A stretch of DNA of 45,679 nucleotides from Vibrio echinoideorum (GTDB taxonomy: Bacteria; Pseudomonadota; Gammaproteobacteria; Enterobacterales; Vibrionaceae), in contig NZ_AP025486.1 in NCBI RefSeq assembly GCF_024347455.1, positions 1 through 45,679 of the forward strand, read 5' to 3'. Below, piece by piece: positions 6,276 to 15,662 of this stretch (the first letter of the stretch is position 1; every line of letters starts with the position of its first letter). The notes beneath the pieces were generated by a model, which saw only the letters and a program-made list of their open reading frames with translations, was not told the origin of the DNA and ran no database searches. Both the position numbers and the translations under genes were made by a program.

Positions 6276-6698
6276 ATGTGTAGAAAAGATCTTCTTAAAG
6301 ATATATCCGAGAAACTTCAATCAATGGGCTTTACTGCCAGTAACACTCAATCCCCCTTTACTTATCAGTCGAATGTTAAGTATCCGAGCATCTTTGCTGA
6401 TAAAAGTGATTATGCTCACTACATTGTGTATACCCCAACACGCACACTGCAGATCGTTGCAAAGTACCAAGAGTCTACAGGAACCACGATCGAGAAGCTG
6501 GGTTATACAGCTTTGGATGCCGCGAGAACAGAATTTGATGGTTACCTAGTCGTTTGTGGGGGCGGAGAGTTGTTGAAACATGGGCGAGCAATTGATTTTT
6601 TGAACGCACAAAAGCATATAGCGCCACGTTTACACGCCCTGAGGGTCCAAGATCTTCAGCAAATTATTGATGTTGATTCTTTGGTAAAGGTTGCTTAG
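6276..6698 (+). CDS. PD-(D/E)XK nuclease-like protein, 140 aa
   Basis: The core segment VAKYQESTGTTIEK (residues 61-74), followed by a helix and the strand GYLVVCGGGELLKHGRAIDFL, matches the K-x-Q-x-x-x-G-T-x-x-E-K pattern seen in PD-(D/E)XK-fold nucleases related to restriction enzymes. The acidic residue expected two places before Lys63 is Val61 here, so catalysis is doubtful unless Asp42, Asp45 or Glu74 stands in. There is no membrane segment. The membrane-protein gene begins 10 bases after its stop and its ribosome site overlaps the end of this gene, so the two are probably one operon. It could serve in phage defence or DNA repair; no close family name comes to mind. Confidence 0.5.
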   Translation: MCRKDLLKDISEKLQSMGFTASNTQSPFTYQSNVKYPSIFADKSDYAHYIVYTPTRTLQIVAKYQESTGTTIEKLGYTALDAARTEFDGYLVVCGGGELLKHGRAIDFLNAQKHIAPRLHALRVQDLQQIIDVDSLVKVA

Positions 6699-6708
6699 GT
6701 ATATGTTA

Positions 6709-7596
6709 ATGAATAATTGGAATGACAAACTAGAATGTTTAAATAAATTCCTGACTGTCGCTTTTAAGGTAGGGGTGTTGGTTGGGGGGTTCGCTATATG
6801 TGCATACAGTTGGATTATCGGCTATTTTCCTTCGGGAGTAACGATAGGTGATGGGTTACTGTTTATTTTACTTGCTACGGTATTGAGTGTGTTGGTTGCT
6901 CTGTTTAGCTTTAGCTTTACGAGTTTAGGTTTAGCACTTTGGCCTTTATGGAAGCTTGTAATCAAGCTTCTGAGTAAGATATTAATTTTGATAAATAGAG
7001 TGACTAACAAGGACCTTCAGATAAACAGCTTACCTAAAATTAGAAAGGCGAGAGCTGAACATTATGGGATTGCCTTTATCGGCTTCTTATTTGCGGGGTT
7101 CCTAGCTTTACAAGATTGGCGATCACTCATGGTGGTACTCGTTCTTCTTTTTTCATCTTCTGTTATGTGGAGCTCTATTCAAGAAAATGAAGAAGAGGCG
7201 AACAAGCAGTTAAAGGCGGATATGTCCACGGAACAAAAAGAAGCAATCCTTAAAAGGGTTAAGAGAGGAAATAGTATTTCATTGCTTGCCATGGTCCTCA
7301 TGCCGTTAGTTATTCCAGGGGCGCCAACTATGCTCGTCACTGGCGTCATGAGAGCTGCAGATGTGAGGGTCGACTCTGCGACGGTTCATATCAAAGCGCC
7401 TTACAGCATTTATGCTGAAGAGTCGGGTACCAAGGGGCAGCCAAGTAACTTTGGATCTAGCTTTTTGAAATTTGAAAATGCGCAGGTCTTGTTTAAGGGG
7501 ATAGGTAGCAACACCGTCTTATCATTGCATCTTAAAGACGAAGATAGAGTGCAAATTGTTGTTCCCAATTCATCAGTACACTTGCTGCCAAACTAA
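6709..7596 (+). CDS. Membrane protein of unknown function, 295 aa
   Basis: Four or five hydrophobic segments are visible: near residues 17-38 and 45-80, two close together near 120-150, and one near 190-215. A charged cytoplasmic loop rich in Glu and Lys lies near 155-185, and a soluble C-terminal domain of about 80 residues rich in beta-type sequence follows. AGG nine bases upstream supports the ATG at 6709 over the earlier TTG and ATG. It lies directly behind the nuclease-like gene and ends at a terminator (7618). I do not recognise it. A membrane partner of the nuclease-like protein is one reading. Confidence 0.65.
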   Translation: MNNWNDKLECLNKFLTVAFKVGVLVGGFAICAYSWIIGYFPSGVTIGDGLLFILLATVLSVLVALFSFSFTSLGLALWPLWKLVIKLLSKILILINRVTNKDLQINSLPKIRKARAEHYGIAFIGFLFAGFLALQDWRSLMVVLVLLFSSSVMWSSIQENEEEANKQLKADMSTEQKEAILKRVKRGNSISLLAMVLMPLVIPGAPTMLVTGVMRAADVRVDSATVHIKAPYSIYAEESGTKGQPSNFGSSFLKFENAQVLFKGIGSNTVLSLHLKDEDRVQIVVPNSSVHLLPN

Positions 7597-7617
7597 TACG
7601 CTAACTTAGAATCAAAC

Positions 7618-7643
7618 AAGCCCAGCATTTGCTGGGCTTTCAT
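7618..7643 (+). terminator. Terminator after the membrane-protein gene
   Basis: AAGCCCAGC (7618-7626) pairs with GCTGGGCTT (7631-7639) around ATTT, followed by a short T-rich run. Confidence 0.8.
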
Positions 7644-7920
7644 ATTTACTCGTCATTCAGGTCTTACAATTTACTCATCTAAGTAAAGAACAGTTATTTC
7701 ATTTAATTTTGCTTTGTTTACCTTCCAATTAAGCATAACTTTAGTGAGTAATCGCCAGAACCGATCGGTCACTGTGATTGTGCTCTGTAATATGAAAAAG
7801 CTCATACAAGATCACGTAAAACATGCTTTAGGGGAGATATTACATTTAAGTCGCTTAAAGCTGATGTCAAAGATTGGAAAAGTGGACTTGTCAGGAATTC
7901 ACACAACCCCCCTTGTCCCC
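7644..7920. other. Gap between convergent genes; nothing firm seen
   Basis: A frame from 7714 is open for 84 codons but starts with TTG, lacks a ribosome site and runs through the parB terminator, so I do not call it. The partition site (parS) of a type Ia system often lies just after parB and could be here, but no clear set of ParB boxes is visible. Confidence 0.4.
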
Positions 7921-7950
7921 AAAAAAAAGCCCCGCTTTATCGCGGGGGTT
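7921..7950 (-). terminator. Terminator of the parAB operon
   Basis: On the minus strand a G+C-rich stem of six pairs (GCGGGG with CCCCGC) is followed by a run of eight T. It lies only a few bases past the parB stop. Confidence 0.93.
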
Positions 7951-7954
7951 ATCA

Positions 7955-8908
7955 TTACTTTTGATTGACTTTTTCGGATACGAATTGGACGATTTCGTCG
8001 TATGTCTCTGCGGGTAAGCGACTTAGTTCAATCTTCAATCCACGCTTGTCATTGCTACGAGAAACTTTGGCGTACTGATTCTTATCGTCAAACGTCGCCA
8101 GTGGTTCAGTTACCCAAGCAACCTTCGCTTTATCCTTCGAAAGCTTCGCAGCCATAATTTCTAGAACTTGCTTCTGTTTGTCTTCCACCTTCACTTCATC
8201 ATCGATATTGAGTTTAAGTGAGTTGATAAAACACGCAGTTGATATGCCCCCTTTCGCAAGCTGTTTTTCTACTTTAGCAAGCTTAGCATAGTAGCTATTC
8301 GGAATACCTTCGCAATCAGGGAACACTTCAATCAAACGCAGATCAATAGCTGCCGCAGCAAAACGCTTACGACAAGTTTCACGCCCAATGCTTAAGTGTT
8401 CAGCCAATTCATCTATCTTAGTAAAGCCCTTATCTTGCATTATACCTTGATAATCGGCTCCAAGCTCTCGGTAAGACAAACGCTTGACCGATTGAGTGGT
8501 TTGAATAAAAGCAACGAGATCAGATTGTTTAACCTCCCCTTCAATAACCCAAAGAGGTAGATCTTTTTGCGCATGTACACAAGTGAAACGACGACGCGAA
8601 CTATCAAGCAGTTGGTAAGTTCCATGCTCGTCTTTGGTCGCGACACCTTCGGTGTGCACACCCTCTTCTTGAATACTTGAAAATATATCGCGCACAGAAT
8701 CAAGTGTGAGCGATTCTTGGCGACGTGGGTTCAAAGGATGAATCGCAGTTTTAACTTGAAGTTCGTCGGCTTTCACTATGACATGCTCTGCTGTCGCAGT
8801 TTTACCGCTAGCAAAGGTGAATATTTTTTTAGGGGTCTCGGCTTGAGTTCGCTTACCTAATTGGTTGCCTTGCTTAAAGCTGGTTCTCTTATCTTGTGGT
8901 CGTTGCAT
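7955..8908 (-). CDS. parB: ParB-family partition protein, 317 aa
   Basis: A basic N-terminal region (MQRPQDKRTSFKQGNQLGKR) is followed by the ParB/RepB core: HPLNPRRQESLTLDSVRDIF near residue 57, LLDSSRRRFTCVHA near 95 and a helix-turn-helix with FTKIDELAEHLSIGRETCRKRF near 160. It should bind a centromere-like parS site and stimulate the ParA ATPase. The ATG at 8908 lies one base after the parA stop, which supports it over the longer frame that overlaps parA. The C-terminal 90 residues are probably the dimerisation domain. A terminator ends the operon. Confidence 0.88.
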   Translation of the reverse strand: MQRPQDKRTSFKQGNQLGKRTQAETPKKIFTFASGKTATAEHVIVKADELQVKTAIHPLNPRRQESLTLDSVRDIFSSIQEEGVHTEGVATKDEHGTYQLLDSSRRRFTCVHAQKDLPLWVIEGEVKQSDLVAFIQTTQSVKRLSYRELGADYQGIMQDKGFTKIDELAEHLSIGRETCRKRFAAAAIDLRLIEVFPDCEGIPNSYYAKLAKVEKQLAKGGISTACFINSLKLNIDDEVKVEDKQKQVLEIMAAKLSKDKAKVAWVTEPLATFDDKNQYAKVSRSNDKRGLKIELSRLPAETYDEIVQFVSEKVNQK

Positions 8909-8909
8909 G

Positions 8910-10157
8910 TTATAGCCCCTTCGTTGCCAGCTGCTTAATTTCAGTGATGAATTGGTGGTACACCGCATTCACAGACGTCATGGCCAAATCAAATTGTTTG
9001 CCACTGCAGATCTGCTCTGATTTACGGATATCAAGCACAGTTCGATTGCTTTCCGCTGCCGCGACAAACGCTTCAGAATGGCGAATCGCTGTAGACAGTA
9101 AGTGCCCTTGGGCCGCACGCAGTAATTTATCGAACACCTTAACCTCATGTGCACTCTTCTCATCGAAGTTCACTGGTAACAACTTCGCCCACTTAAGGTT
9201 TTTCCCTTGTGACGGCAGAGCCCTAAACGTACCAGGCATGGTAGCCATGTAGTTACTGGTTGATGCAAAATCAAATTCTCTTGGAGTCACAGGAATAAGC
9301 ACCGCATCAGCCGCTTCATTAACCGCCCACAAAATAGGAGAGTTCTGTGGCGGTGTATCGATGAAGATCAGGTCGTACTCTTCTTTAAGTACTGGCAATA
9401 TTTTCTCACGAAGTGCACTAACCAGCTTCTGTTGCCCAGCGTCATCTTGACCCCAATAGCAATCAACAAAACGTTCATCGGATGGAAAGGCTGGAATTAC
9501 ATCTAAGTTAGGGAGGTGAGTTTTAAATGGGATAGCTTTGACCAACTCTTCGAAGCTGTAGTCGTTTAGGTACTGTGAAAAGTCCCCTTCAGGCTCGAAA
9601 TCAGCTAATGCGATATCAACCGCAGTCATATACACCGAGTCGTCATCAGCTTGGTGGATCAAGTTTTGCCCAGTTGAGCCTTGAGGATCTAAATCTATCA
9701 CGAGACAGCGCGCGTTAAGATTGAGATCAAGCGCTGCAGCCGTAGCAAGCGTTACCGTCGTTGTCGACTTCCCGGTACCACCTTTATGGTTCTCAACGAC
9801 TACGGTCGTCGGATCAAAACGCTGGTTGTACTTAGGAAAGCTCATGAATTCCATCATGTTTGCAACATCAAAGCGATTATATAGGTGGGTTCGGCCTTGG
9901 ATAATCGGCGAGCCGACAACGCCCTGCTCTGTTGCTTCATCGATTCTAGAATTGAACGTGACACGAGATAAGCCAAACAATTCTTGAAGCTCTTTTTTCT
10001 TCAATGAGTGATTATAGATAAGCCTATCAACGCTGCCCTCTATTTCAGTATCTGTTACTTTTATCTGCATCCGCTCTTTGATAACAGCTTTCAGATCTGA
10101 CTGCTCTTGCTGCATGCGTTCGCATACCAGCTCCAGTGAATCGATGATGGTTGTCAT
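8910..10157 (-). CDS. parA: ParA-family partition ATPase (type Ia), 415 aa
   Basis: An N-terminal extension of about 115 residues with a helix-turn-helix (LKKKELQELFGLSRVTFNSRIDEA, residues 52-75) precedes the deviant Walker A motif KGGTGKST (125-132). A CLVIDLDPQGSTGQ strand and a LIFIDTPPQNSP segment follow. The length and N-terminal DNA-binding domain place it with the P1/F-type ParA proteins, which also repress their own promoter. AGAGGG upstream supports the start. It forms an operon with parB. An inverted repeat and direct repeats just upstream (10184-10253) are the likely operator. Confidence 0.92.
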   Translation of the reverse strand: MTTIIDSLELVCERMQQEQSDLKAVIKERMQIKVTDTEIEGSVDRLIYNHSLKKKELQELFGLSRVTFNSRIDEATEQGVVGSPIIQGRTHLYNRFDVANMMEFMSFPKYNQRFDPTTVVVENHKGGTGKSTTTVTLATAAALDLNLNARCLVIDLDPQGSTGQNLIHQADDDSVYMTAVDIALADFEPEGDFSQYLNDYSFEELVKAIPFKTHLPNLDVIPAFPSDERFVDCYWGQDDAGQQKLVSALREKILPVLKEEYDLIFIDTPPQNSPILWAVNEAADAVLIPVTPREFDFASTSNYMATMPGTFRALPSQGKNLKWAKLLPVNFDEKSAHEVKVFDKLLRAAQGHLLSTAIRHSEAFVAAAESNRTVLDIRKSEQICSGKQFDLAMTSVNAVYHQFITEIKQLATKGL

Positions 10158-10183
10158 TATGCCCTCTTCGTGCCTTATCTATT

Positions 10184-10253
10184 TATAGACACTATAAGAC
10201 ACTAAAGAGGATAATTAAACCATTAATGCGCTCATTTTCTTGGTAATGGTTTA
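10184..10253. promoter_or_regulatory. Candidate parA operator
   Basis: TAAACCATTA (10216-10225) and TAATGGTTTA (10244-10253) form a perfect 10-bp inverted repeat, 18 bases apart. Two near-direct copies of TAGACACTA/TAAGACACTA lie between it and the start of parA. Type Ia ParA proteins bind such sites to repress their own operon. Confidence 0.6.
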
Positions 10254-10318
10254 TAATCGAGTTTGTAATTATGTATTATTTGAATCTACTTTTTATTATT
10301 AGTTTTTTACCAATTGGT

Positions 10319-11107
10319 TTAGTTGTCCAAGGTAGCCCCACCATCTACTCGTAAGTCATGCATCGTAATATGGCTTGCTGCTTTTGAAAGCAAAAACAAA
10401 ATAGCGTTGGCAATATCTTCAGGTTGAGCTAGCTTGGCGAGAGGGATTCCCAAGCGAAATTGATTTATATCTCCTTCAATTACTTCTTTTTCACCATAAT
10501 TTTCAGTCCACAGCTGTCTTTGCATTGGAGTATCTGTTGAGCCTGGGCTAACTATGTTACATCGAATGCCAAACGGAGCTAGTTCAATACCCACACATTT
10601 TACCATCATATGTAGAGCCGATTTTGAGGCACCGTATGCACCAATAGATTGCCTTGGTGTATTTGCAGCATTTGATCCAACTATGACCATACTTCCAGAA
10701 CCTTGAGTCTTCATTGTTTTCGCTATGGCTTGCATTAATGCGAGCACACCAAAAGTATTTACATCAAAAGTTTGTTTAATCGTAGACATAGATAATTCGT
10801 GTAAAGGACCGACATGTAACACCCCTGCACAGCAAACTAAATGATTAAATAGCTCTTTTTGTTGCCAAGCATCCACACTTTCTAGCACTTTTACTTGGTC
10901 TGCCAAATCTAACCAGTGGCATTCAAACTGCTTTGGGTATTCTTTGGCTAAGGCCTGAGTATTTTTCTCGAGCAATTTTAATTTATTGTCTGCAACAATT
11001 ACTCTAGCGCCAGCCCGAAGTAAACTTTCTAATGTTGATAAACCAATTCCGGTCGCAGCACCAACTAGCAGTACTTTTTGATTATCTAATGACATCGTAA
11101 TTTCCAT
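10319..11107 (-). CDS. angA: 2,3-dihydro-2,3-dihydroxybenzoate dehydrogenase
   Basis: This short-chain dehydrogenase (262 aa) has the NAD-binding motif GAATGIG near residue 18, a CCAG segment near 92, and the catalytic Ser and Tyr-x3-Lys in GSNAANTPRQSIGAYGASKSAL. It oxidises dihydro-dihydroxybenzoate to 2,3-dihydroxybenzoate (DHB), the last step of the DHB branch (EntA in enterobactin). I chose the ATG at 11107 because GGAGG sits nine bases upstream; an ATG 18 bases earlier overlaps that site. It lies 65 bases after angM on the same strand, so both are probably in one iron-regulated operon. Confidence 0.88.
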   Translation of the reverse strand: MEITMSLDNQKVLLVGAATGIGLSTLESLLRAGARVIVADNKLKLLEKNTQALAKEYPKQFECHWLDLADQVKVLESVDAWQQKELFNHLVCCAGVLHVGPLHELSMSTIKQTFDVNTFGVLALMQAIAKTMKTQGSGSMVIVGSNAANTPRQSIGAYGASKSALHMMVKCVGIELAPFGIRCNIVSPGSTDTPMQRQLWTENYGEKEVIEGDINQFRLGIPLAKLAQPEDIANAILFLLSKAASHITMHDLRVDGGATLDN

Positions 11108-11172
11108 TTTAAAGACCCTCCCCATCGCCGAGATTTAGGGAGGATTTCAAGTAAGTATTTTGTCTCTGGTGT

Positions 11173-13305
11173 TTAGGCTGGCTCTTGCTGATGAACGGTT
11201 TGGCCAGTCAAGGTTACTTTCATTTGTTGGCCAATACTTACAACTTGCTTTGCGTTATAACGAGCTGTTTGATAAGTCACAATTAGGCGCAATGTCCGTT
11301 CATCACCAATAACGTTTTCCATTATTTCAAAGTGTAAACCAAACAACGATTTGTTCTTGTTTGGAAGGATTTGTTGATATGGAACCGGTATGTTATTCGG
11401 CGTTTGTAGAGAACCATATAGCGCATTGTCAGCATGGATTTGAGCATATACATCGAACAGTAATCCATTTTTTGGATCCAAACCTAGCTCTCGTTGTACC
11501 ATATCAATAGGTACAGTTGCATGTGGCATTGAGTCATTGATGGTCATAGTTACATTCTCAATCAATTTGCCAAAAGATTGGTCCGGTTCAAATATAACTC
11601 GATGGGCAACCATGGTCGTGAAGTATCCTACTGAATCAAAATATTTCGCATCATCACGGCCCGATGCAGATGTTCCGATCACTAAGTCTTTTAAATTCCC
11701 TGCATTATGTAGAGCTTGTGCTATTGCAGAATACACAACGCTGAAGATAGATGAATTGTATTCTCTTGCTAGTGAGTGTACGGAGTGGTACGCGCTTGGA
11801 CCTAAGTCAATTTCTATCCAATTTGCTTCAATCGGGTTTACTTCTGGCCCATTTTGATCTGGTTCTGTGCAGGTTAAGTTAAGGCCTGAAGTTGAGCCTC
11901 GTAAGTGGTTCACCCAGTAATTGATGTCCTCTGCAATTGGACCTCGATTTTTTTGGGCGAGTGCATAATCATGAATACTATAGGCTGATTTATCCCACTC
12001 AGGCTCTTGATTTTGACTGCGAGCTAAATATGCATCAGAAAGTTCGGACATCAAATTATTTAATGACCATTCATCAATAATCATATGATGGATTAGGAAA
12101 GATAAAACTTGCTGATTAGTTTTTCTATCTTTAAAAAATCGAATGCGAAGTGGTAACTCTTTCGATAAATCAAATACATAAGATGCTTCTGATTCTAGAC
12201 TCGAGGTGCCGGATTCTGCGCTGCTCCAAAACCATGAGTACTGAATTAAGTCTTTCTCGTCAATAACCTGTTGTATGGAACCATCAGTACCCTCGTTAAA
12301 TAAAGTTCTTAATCCTGTATGACGAATCAACAGGTCTGAAAAAGCGAGTTTAAATACTTCCTCGTCAACTTCAGCATCAAAGCGCATTGCAAATGGCAAA
12401 TTAAAAATAGCACACTGGCCAGTTGCGAGGTGGGCGTTCCATAAAAAGCTTTGTGCAAATGACAATGGTAGCTTACTACCTATAGAGGTTGAACCGTGTG
12501 GGAGAGCCATATCTACTGGCTTATTGCGTGACGACTTATCGGTTAGCGATACGCAGCGAGCGAGTGCTTGTGCGCTTGGTGATTTGAAAAAGTCATTAAA
12601 GCTGATTTCAATATCATGGTTATTCATTAAGTTACCAATGATTCTTGTTGCTAATAACGAGTGACCACCCATTTCAAAAAAATCATCACCTAACTCAACC
12701 TCGGGGTCATCAAGGCTGGCTCTGAATTCAGACAGTATTATTTGCTCGATGTTGTTATTGTTATTGTTATCAATTTTACTTATATCTAAGTATATTGGAT
12801 TTAGCTTTGACTCAAAATTAAGGGTGTTTAAAAATTCATAATTAGACTCAATATTATTAATGATTGATTTGTTTTTAAGGTGTAAGTCTAATATAGGATG
12901 TGTTGAGATTAGTAAGTATTTTTCTTTCCCTTCTTGTAAAATGTCCACCCCAAATGGCGGTTGGAAATCTGGCTCCCAAAGGCGTAGTTTTATATCTGCT
13001 ACCCGGTCTGATAGTTTTTCATCTTCTACCTGAGCAACATTTGTTAACCCCTCACTATCAACTGAGTGCCATTTCTCCAACTCAAATTCATCTGAGAATC
13101 GATAGCGCAGATTTAACTGTATGTCATTTAAAACTAACTTTTTTACAGCTTGTATAAGCTGTTCATTTTTACTATTTATATCAATAGTATAAGCGTCTAC
13201 TGTCCATTCTATGCTTCTTGGATCTTGAAGCTGCTGTATCCATACCTCTTCTTCATGTTCACTAATTGACAGTAGGGTTTTAGGTTTACTTTTGACGTTG
13301 TTCAT
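11173..13305 (-). CDS. angM: Non-ribosomal peptide synthetase AngM (PCP and condensation domains), 710 aa
   Basis: Residues 190-255 are a peptidyl carrier domain with DDFFEMGGHSLLA and phosphopantetheine site Ser216. Residues 277-700 are a condensation domain with an intact HHMIIDEW motif (His406, His407, Asp411). In the anguibactin model this domain joins the DHB-thiazoline acyl chain to N-hydroxyhistamine. The first 165 residues are not a recognised intact domain; THPILD at 135-140 looks like a decayed HHxxxD, so it may be the remnant of a condensation half-domain. An Asn-rich linker (residues 180-185) follows, coded by a simple trinucleotide repeat. It is transcribed away from fatD across a 409-base divergent region. 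Confidence 0.9.
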   Translation of the reverse strand: MNNVKSKPKTLLSISEHEEEVWIQQLQDPRSIEWTVDAYTIDINSKNEQLIQAVKKLVLNDIQLNLRYRFSDEFELEKWHSVDSEGLTNVAQVEDEKLSDRVADIKLRLWEPDFQPPFGVDILQEGKEKYLLISTHPILDLHLKNKSIINNIESNYEFLNTLNFESKLNPIYLDISKIDNNNNNNIEQIILSEFRASLDDPEVELGDDFFEMGGHSLLATRIIGNLMNNHDIEISFNDFFKSPSAQALARCVSLTDKSSRNKPVDMALPHGSTSIGSKLPLSFAQSFLWNAHLATGQCAIFNLPFAMRFDAEVDEEVFKLAFSDLLIRHTGLRTLFNEGTDGSIQQVIDEKDLIQYSWFWSSAESGTSSLESEASYVFDLSKELPLRIRFFKDRKTNQQVLSFLIHHMIIDEWSLNNLMSELSDAYLARSQNQEPEWDKSAYSIHDYALAQKNRGPIAEDINYWVNHLRGSTSGLNLTCTEPDQNGPEVNPIEANWIEIDLGPSAYHSVHSLAREYNSSIFSVVYSAIAQALHNAGNLKDLVIGTSASGRDDAKYFDSVGYFTTMVAHRVIFEPDQSFGKLIENVTMTINDSMPHATVPIDMVQRELGLDPKNGLLFDVYAQIHADNALYGSLQTPNNIPVPYQQILPNKNKSLFGLHFEIMENVIGDERTLRLIVTYQTARYNAKQVVSIGQQMKVTLTGQTVHQQEPA

Positions 13306-13714
13306 GTTAGTCCTGATTCTTATCTTAGGGTTTCTATGTTGTCGATCTTATTTTTATAAATTATGCGTTAATTTGCTTACGCATCAAGAGTAATAGTGAT
13401 AGCATTGATTATCATTTAGATTTGCGTTTTCCGTCAAGTTAATAATTTTATTAAGTTTAACGATGTATTTATAACTGTTGAGGCTCTGCTAAATCCCTGC
13501 TGTGACCCTAATTAATTTACATCTGTAGTAGCTCTAAAAATTTTGAGAGTTTAGTTGTGACCTTATTTTTTAATAAAAAGAAACATAGTTACCATTTTTT
13601 AGAATTCGACATTTTCATTATGGTAATTCTATTTTATGAGTACTTCATTCTATTTGCTTTTTCCCTGAATTTTGATGTGTCTCAATATTCCTACTATTTT
13701 GGAGAGCATTCTAA
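13306..13714. promoter_or_regulatory. Divergent promoter region of angM and fatDCBA-angRT with a Fur-like box
   Basis: No gene fits here. GATAGCATTGATTATCATT at 13398-13416 contains ATTATCA and a spaced TGATA, a loose match to the Fur consensus TGATAATNATTATCA. The position between two siderophore operons supports iron control of both. The rest is A+T-rich promoter-like sequence. Confidence 0.6.
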
Positions 13715-14659
13715 ATGACTTTTCGTATGATTCTGGCGTTCTTTACTTTGTGCGCTACATCTCTTTTTTTTGGTGCGAACCAGATCGAGTGGTCATTATT
13801 GCCGACGTTTAATGAGAAAGCTTGGTTGCCTATTATAGCCAGCAGGCTACCAAGGCTAGTTGCTCTGATTCTTACGGGGTCCGGCTTGGCGATGTGCGGC
13901 GTTATTCTCCAACACATCGTTAGAAATCGTTTTGTTGAACCTGGAACTACAGGCAGCCTTGATGCGGCTAAACTCGGTATTTTGGTTTCAATCGTGATGC
14001 TGCCATCATCAGACAAATTGGAACGTATGTTCTTTGCTGTCCTGTTTTGCTTTGCCGCTGGCTTGGTCTACATCGCTATAATACGTAAGGTTAAGTTCAG
14101 CAATACTGCGTTGGTTCCAGTGATTGGCTTGATGTTTGGTAGTGTACTCAGTGCACTTGCTGAATTTTACGCCTATCAAAACAATATTTTACAAAGTATG
14201 TCTGGCTGGTTGATGGGGGACTTCTCCAAAGTGGTTCAAGAGCATTATGAAATCATTTTTTTGATCTTGCCTATAACCTTGTTGACCTACCTCTATGCTC
14301 ATAGATTTACAGTGATGGGGATGGGGGAAGATATAGCCTCCAATTTGGGCATCAGCTACGCCATGACCGCCGCATTAGGGTTGATACTCGTTTCAATCAC
14401 GGTTGCAGTCACAGTAGTGACGGTGGGCGCCATTCATTTTGTTGGCCTAGTTATCCCTAACTTAGTGGCGCTAAAATACGGCGACCACCTCAAAAACACT
14501 TTACCTATTGTTGCATTGGGCGGTGCCTCGCTACTGATTTTTTGCGATGTCATTAGTCGGGTTGTGCTTTTTCCGTTTGAGGTACCAGTAGGTTTGACCG
14601 CAAGTGCCGTAGGTGGAGTTATGTTTCTTGCCTTTTTGCTTAAGGGAGCAAAAGCATGA
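13715..14659 (+). CDS. fatD: Ferric-anguibactin ABC permease FatD, 314 aa
   Basis: This very hydrophobic protein with about nine membrane segments belongs to the FecCD permease family. The segment [24 protein letters not shown] near residues 43-67 is the family hallmark (RLPR...GAALA..G...Q). It pairs with FatC in the inner membrane to carry ferric anguibactin delivered by FatB. GGAGAG upstream fixes the start. Its stop overlaps the fatC start by four bases (ATGA). It is the first gene of the iron transport-biosynthesis operon fatDCBA-angR-angT. Confidence 0.93.
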   Translation: MTFRMILAFFTLCATSLFFGANQIEWSLLPTFNEKAWLPIIASRLPRLVALILTGSGLAMCGVILQHIVRNRFVEPGTTGSLDAAKLGILVSIVMLPSSDKLERMFFAVLFCFAAGLVYIAIIRKVKFSNTALVPVIGLMFGSVLSALAEFYAYQNNILQSMSGWLMGDFSKVVQEHYEIIFLILPITLLTYLYAHRFTVMGMGEDIASNLGISYAMTAALGLILVSITVAVTVVTVGAIHFVGLVIPNLVALKYGDHLKNTLPIVALGGASLLIFCDVISRVVLFPFEVPVGLTASAVGGVMFLAFLLKGAKA

Positions 14660-15609
14660 CATCACTCAACTTAAACTTACGAGTGAGTGTTGTACTCGTG
14701 ATCTTGTTATCTATCGCTTTTATTTTCATTAATTCAGGGTTTGACCTTGAGTACATCATCCCAAGAAGGCTCATTAAACTCAGTGCGATCATAATCGGGG
14801 GAAGTTGTGTGGCTATCTCTGCTGTCATTTTTCAAGCCTTGGCCAGAAATCGCATATTGACGCCATCTATTATGGGTTACGAGTCCATTTATCTTGTATG
14901 GCAAGCTCTGCTCTTATTATTTGTTGGCACCTCTGGTAGTGCAGTTTTGGGTGTGGTAGGTAATTTTGTAGTATCAGCGGTACTCATTTTGTTGTACTCA
15001 TTCGTTATTCAATTCTGGGTGCTCAAGCGATTTCAACATGATATGCATCAAGTGTTGTTGATTGGGTTTGTGCTGACCATGGTGCTGACAACGGTTGCTC
15101 AATTTATCCAGATTAGAATAAGTCCTGGAGAGTTCTCTATCTTCCAGGGGTTAAGTTACACCTCGTTTGAAAGAGCGAAGCCGTCCACACTTTTATTTGC
15201 TGGCACGGTGTTGAGTATTCTCGCCCTCTTTGCCAATAAATGGGTGAGTGAGCTAGACGTGATTGGGTTAGGACGAGATCAGGCAATGTCTTTAGGGCTC
15301 AACGATGCGCACTATATTCCTAAATACTTTTCTGTCATCGCAATTCTTGTGGCCATCTCTACTAGCTTAATTGGACCAACTGCGTTCATGGGGGTTTTCA
15401 TTGCCAACATTGCTTATTCCATCACGGGTTCTCCGCAATACAGACACACCTTACCGGTTGCTTGCACCATCGCTATTGTGATGTTTTTAACTGCTCAATT
15501 GATGGTTGAACACTTTTTTAATTATAAAACAACAGTCTCTATTTTGGTCAACGTCCTTTGTGGCGGGTACTTCCTTATCATCACGATGAGAGCAAGAAGC
15601 CAGCTATAA
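14656..15609 (+). CDS. fatC: Ferric-anguibactin ABC permease FatC, 317 aa
   Basis: This second FecCD-type permease has about nine hydrophobic helices and the family segment [25 protein letters not shown] near residues 35-60. The cytoplasmic loop [13 protein letters not shown] near 207 is the usual contact with the ATPase. It forms the inner-membrane channel with FatD. Coupled to fatD through an ATGA overlap; fatB follows after 53 bases. It is intact, unlike the ATPase gene fatE far downstream at 37753-38508. Confidence 0.93.
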   Translation: MTSLNLNLRVSVVLVILLSIAFIFINSGFDLEYIIPRRLIKLSAIIIGGSCVAISAVIFQALARNRILTPSIMGYESIYLVWQALLLLFVGTSGSAVLGVVGNFVVSAVLILLYSFVIQFWVLKRFQHDMHQVLLIGFVLTMVLTTVAQFIQIRISPGEFSIFQGLSYTSFERAKPSTLLFAGTVLSILALFANKWVSELDVIGLGRDQAMSLGLNDAHYIPKYFSVIAILVAISTSLIGPTAFMGVFIANIAYSITGSPQYRHTLPVACTIAIVMFLTAQLMVEHFFNYKTTVSILVNVLCGGYFLIITMRARSQL

Positions 15610-15662
15610 AGTCTGTTCATCGCCTGTTTATTGGCAACTTACTGCAACATAAGGAAATCCCC

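Noticed and set aside
7714..7968. 84-codon frame between the membrane protein and parB
   Set aside because: Starts with TTG, has no ribosome site and runs through the parB terminator into parB.
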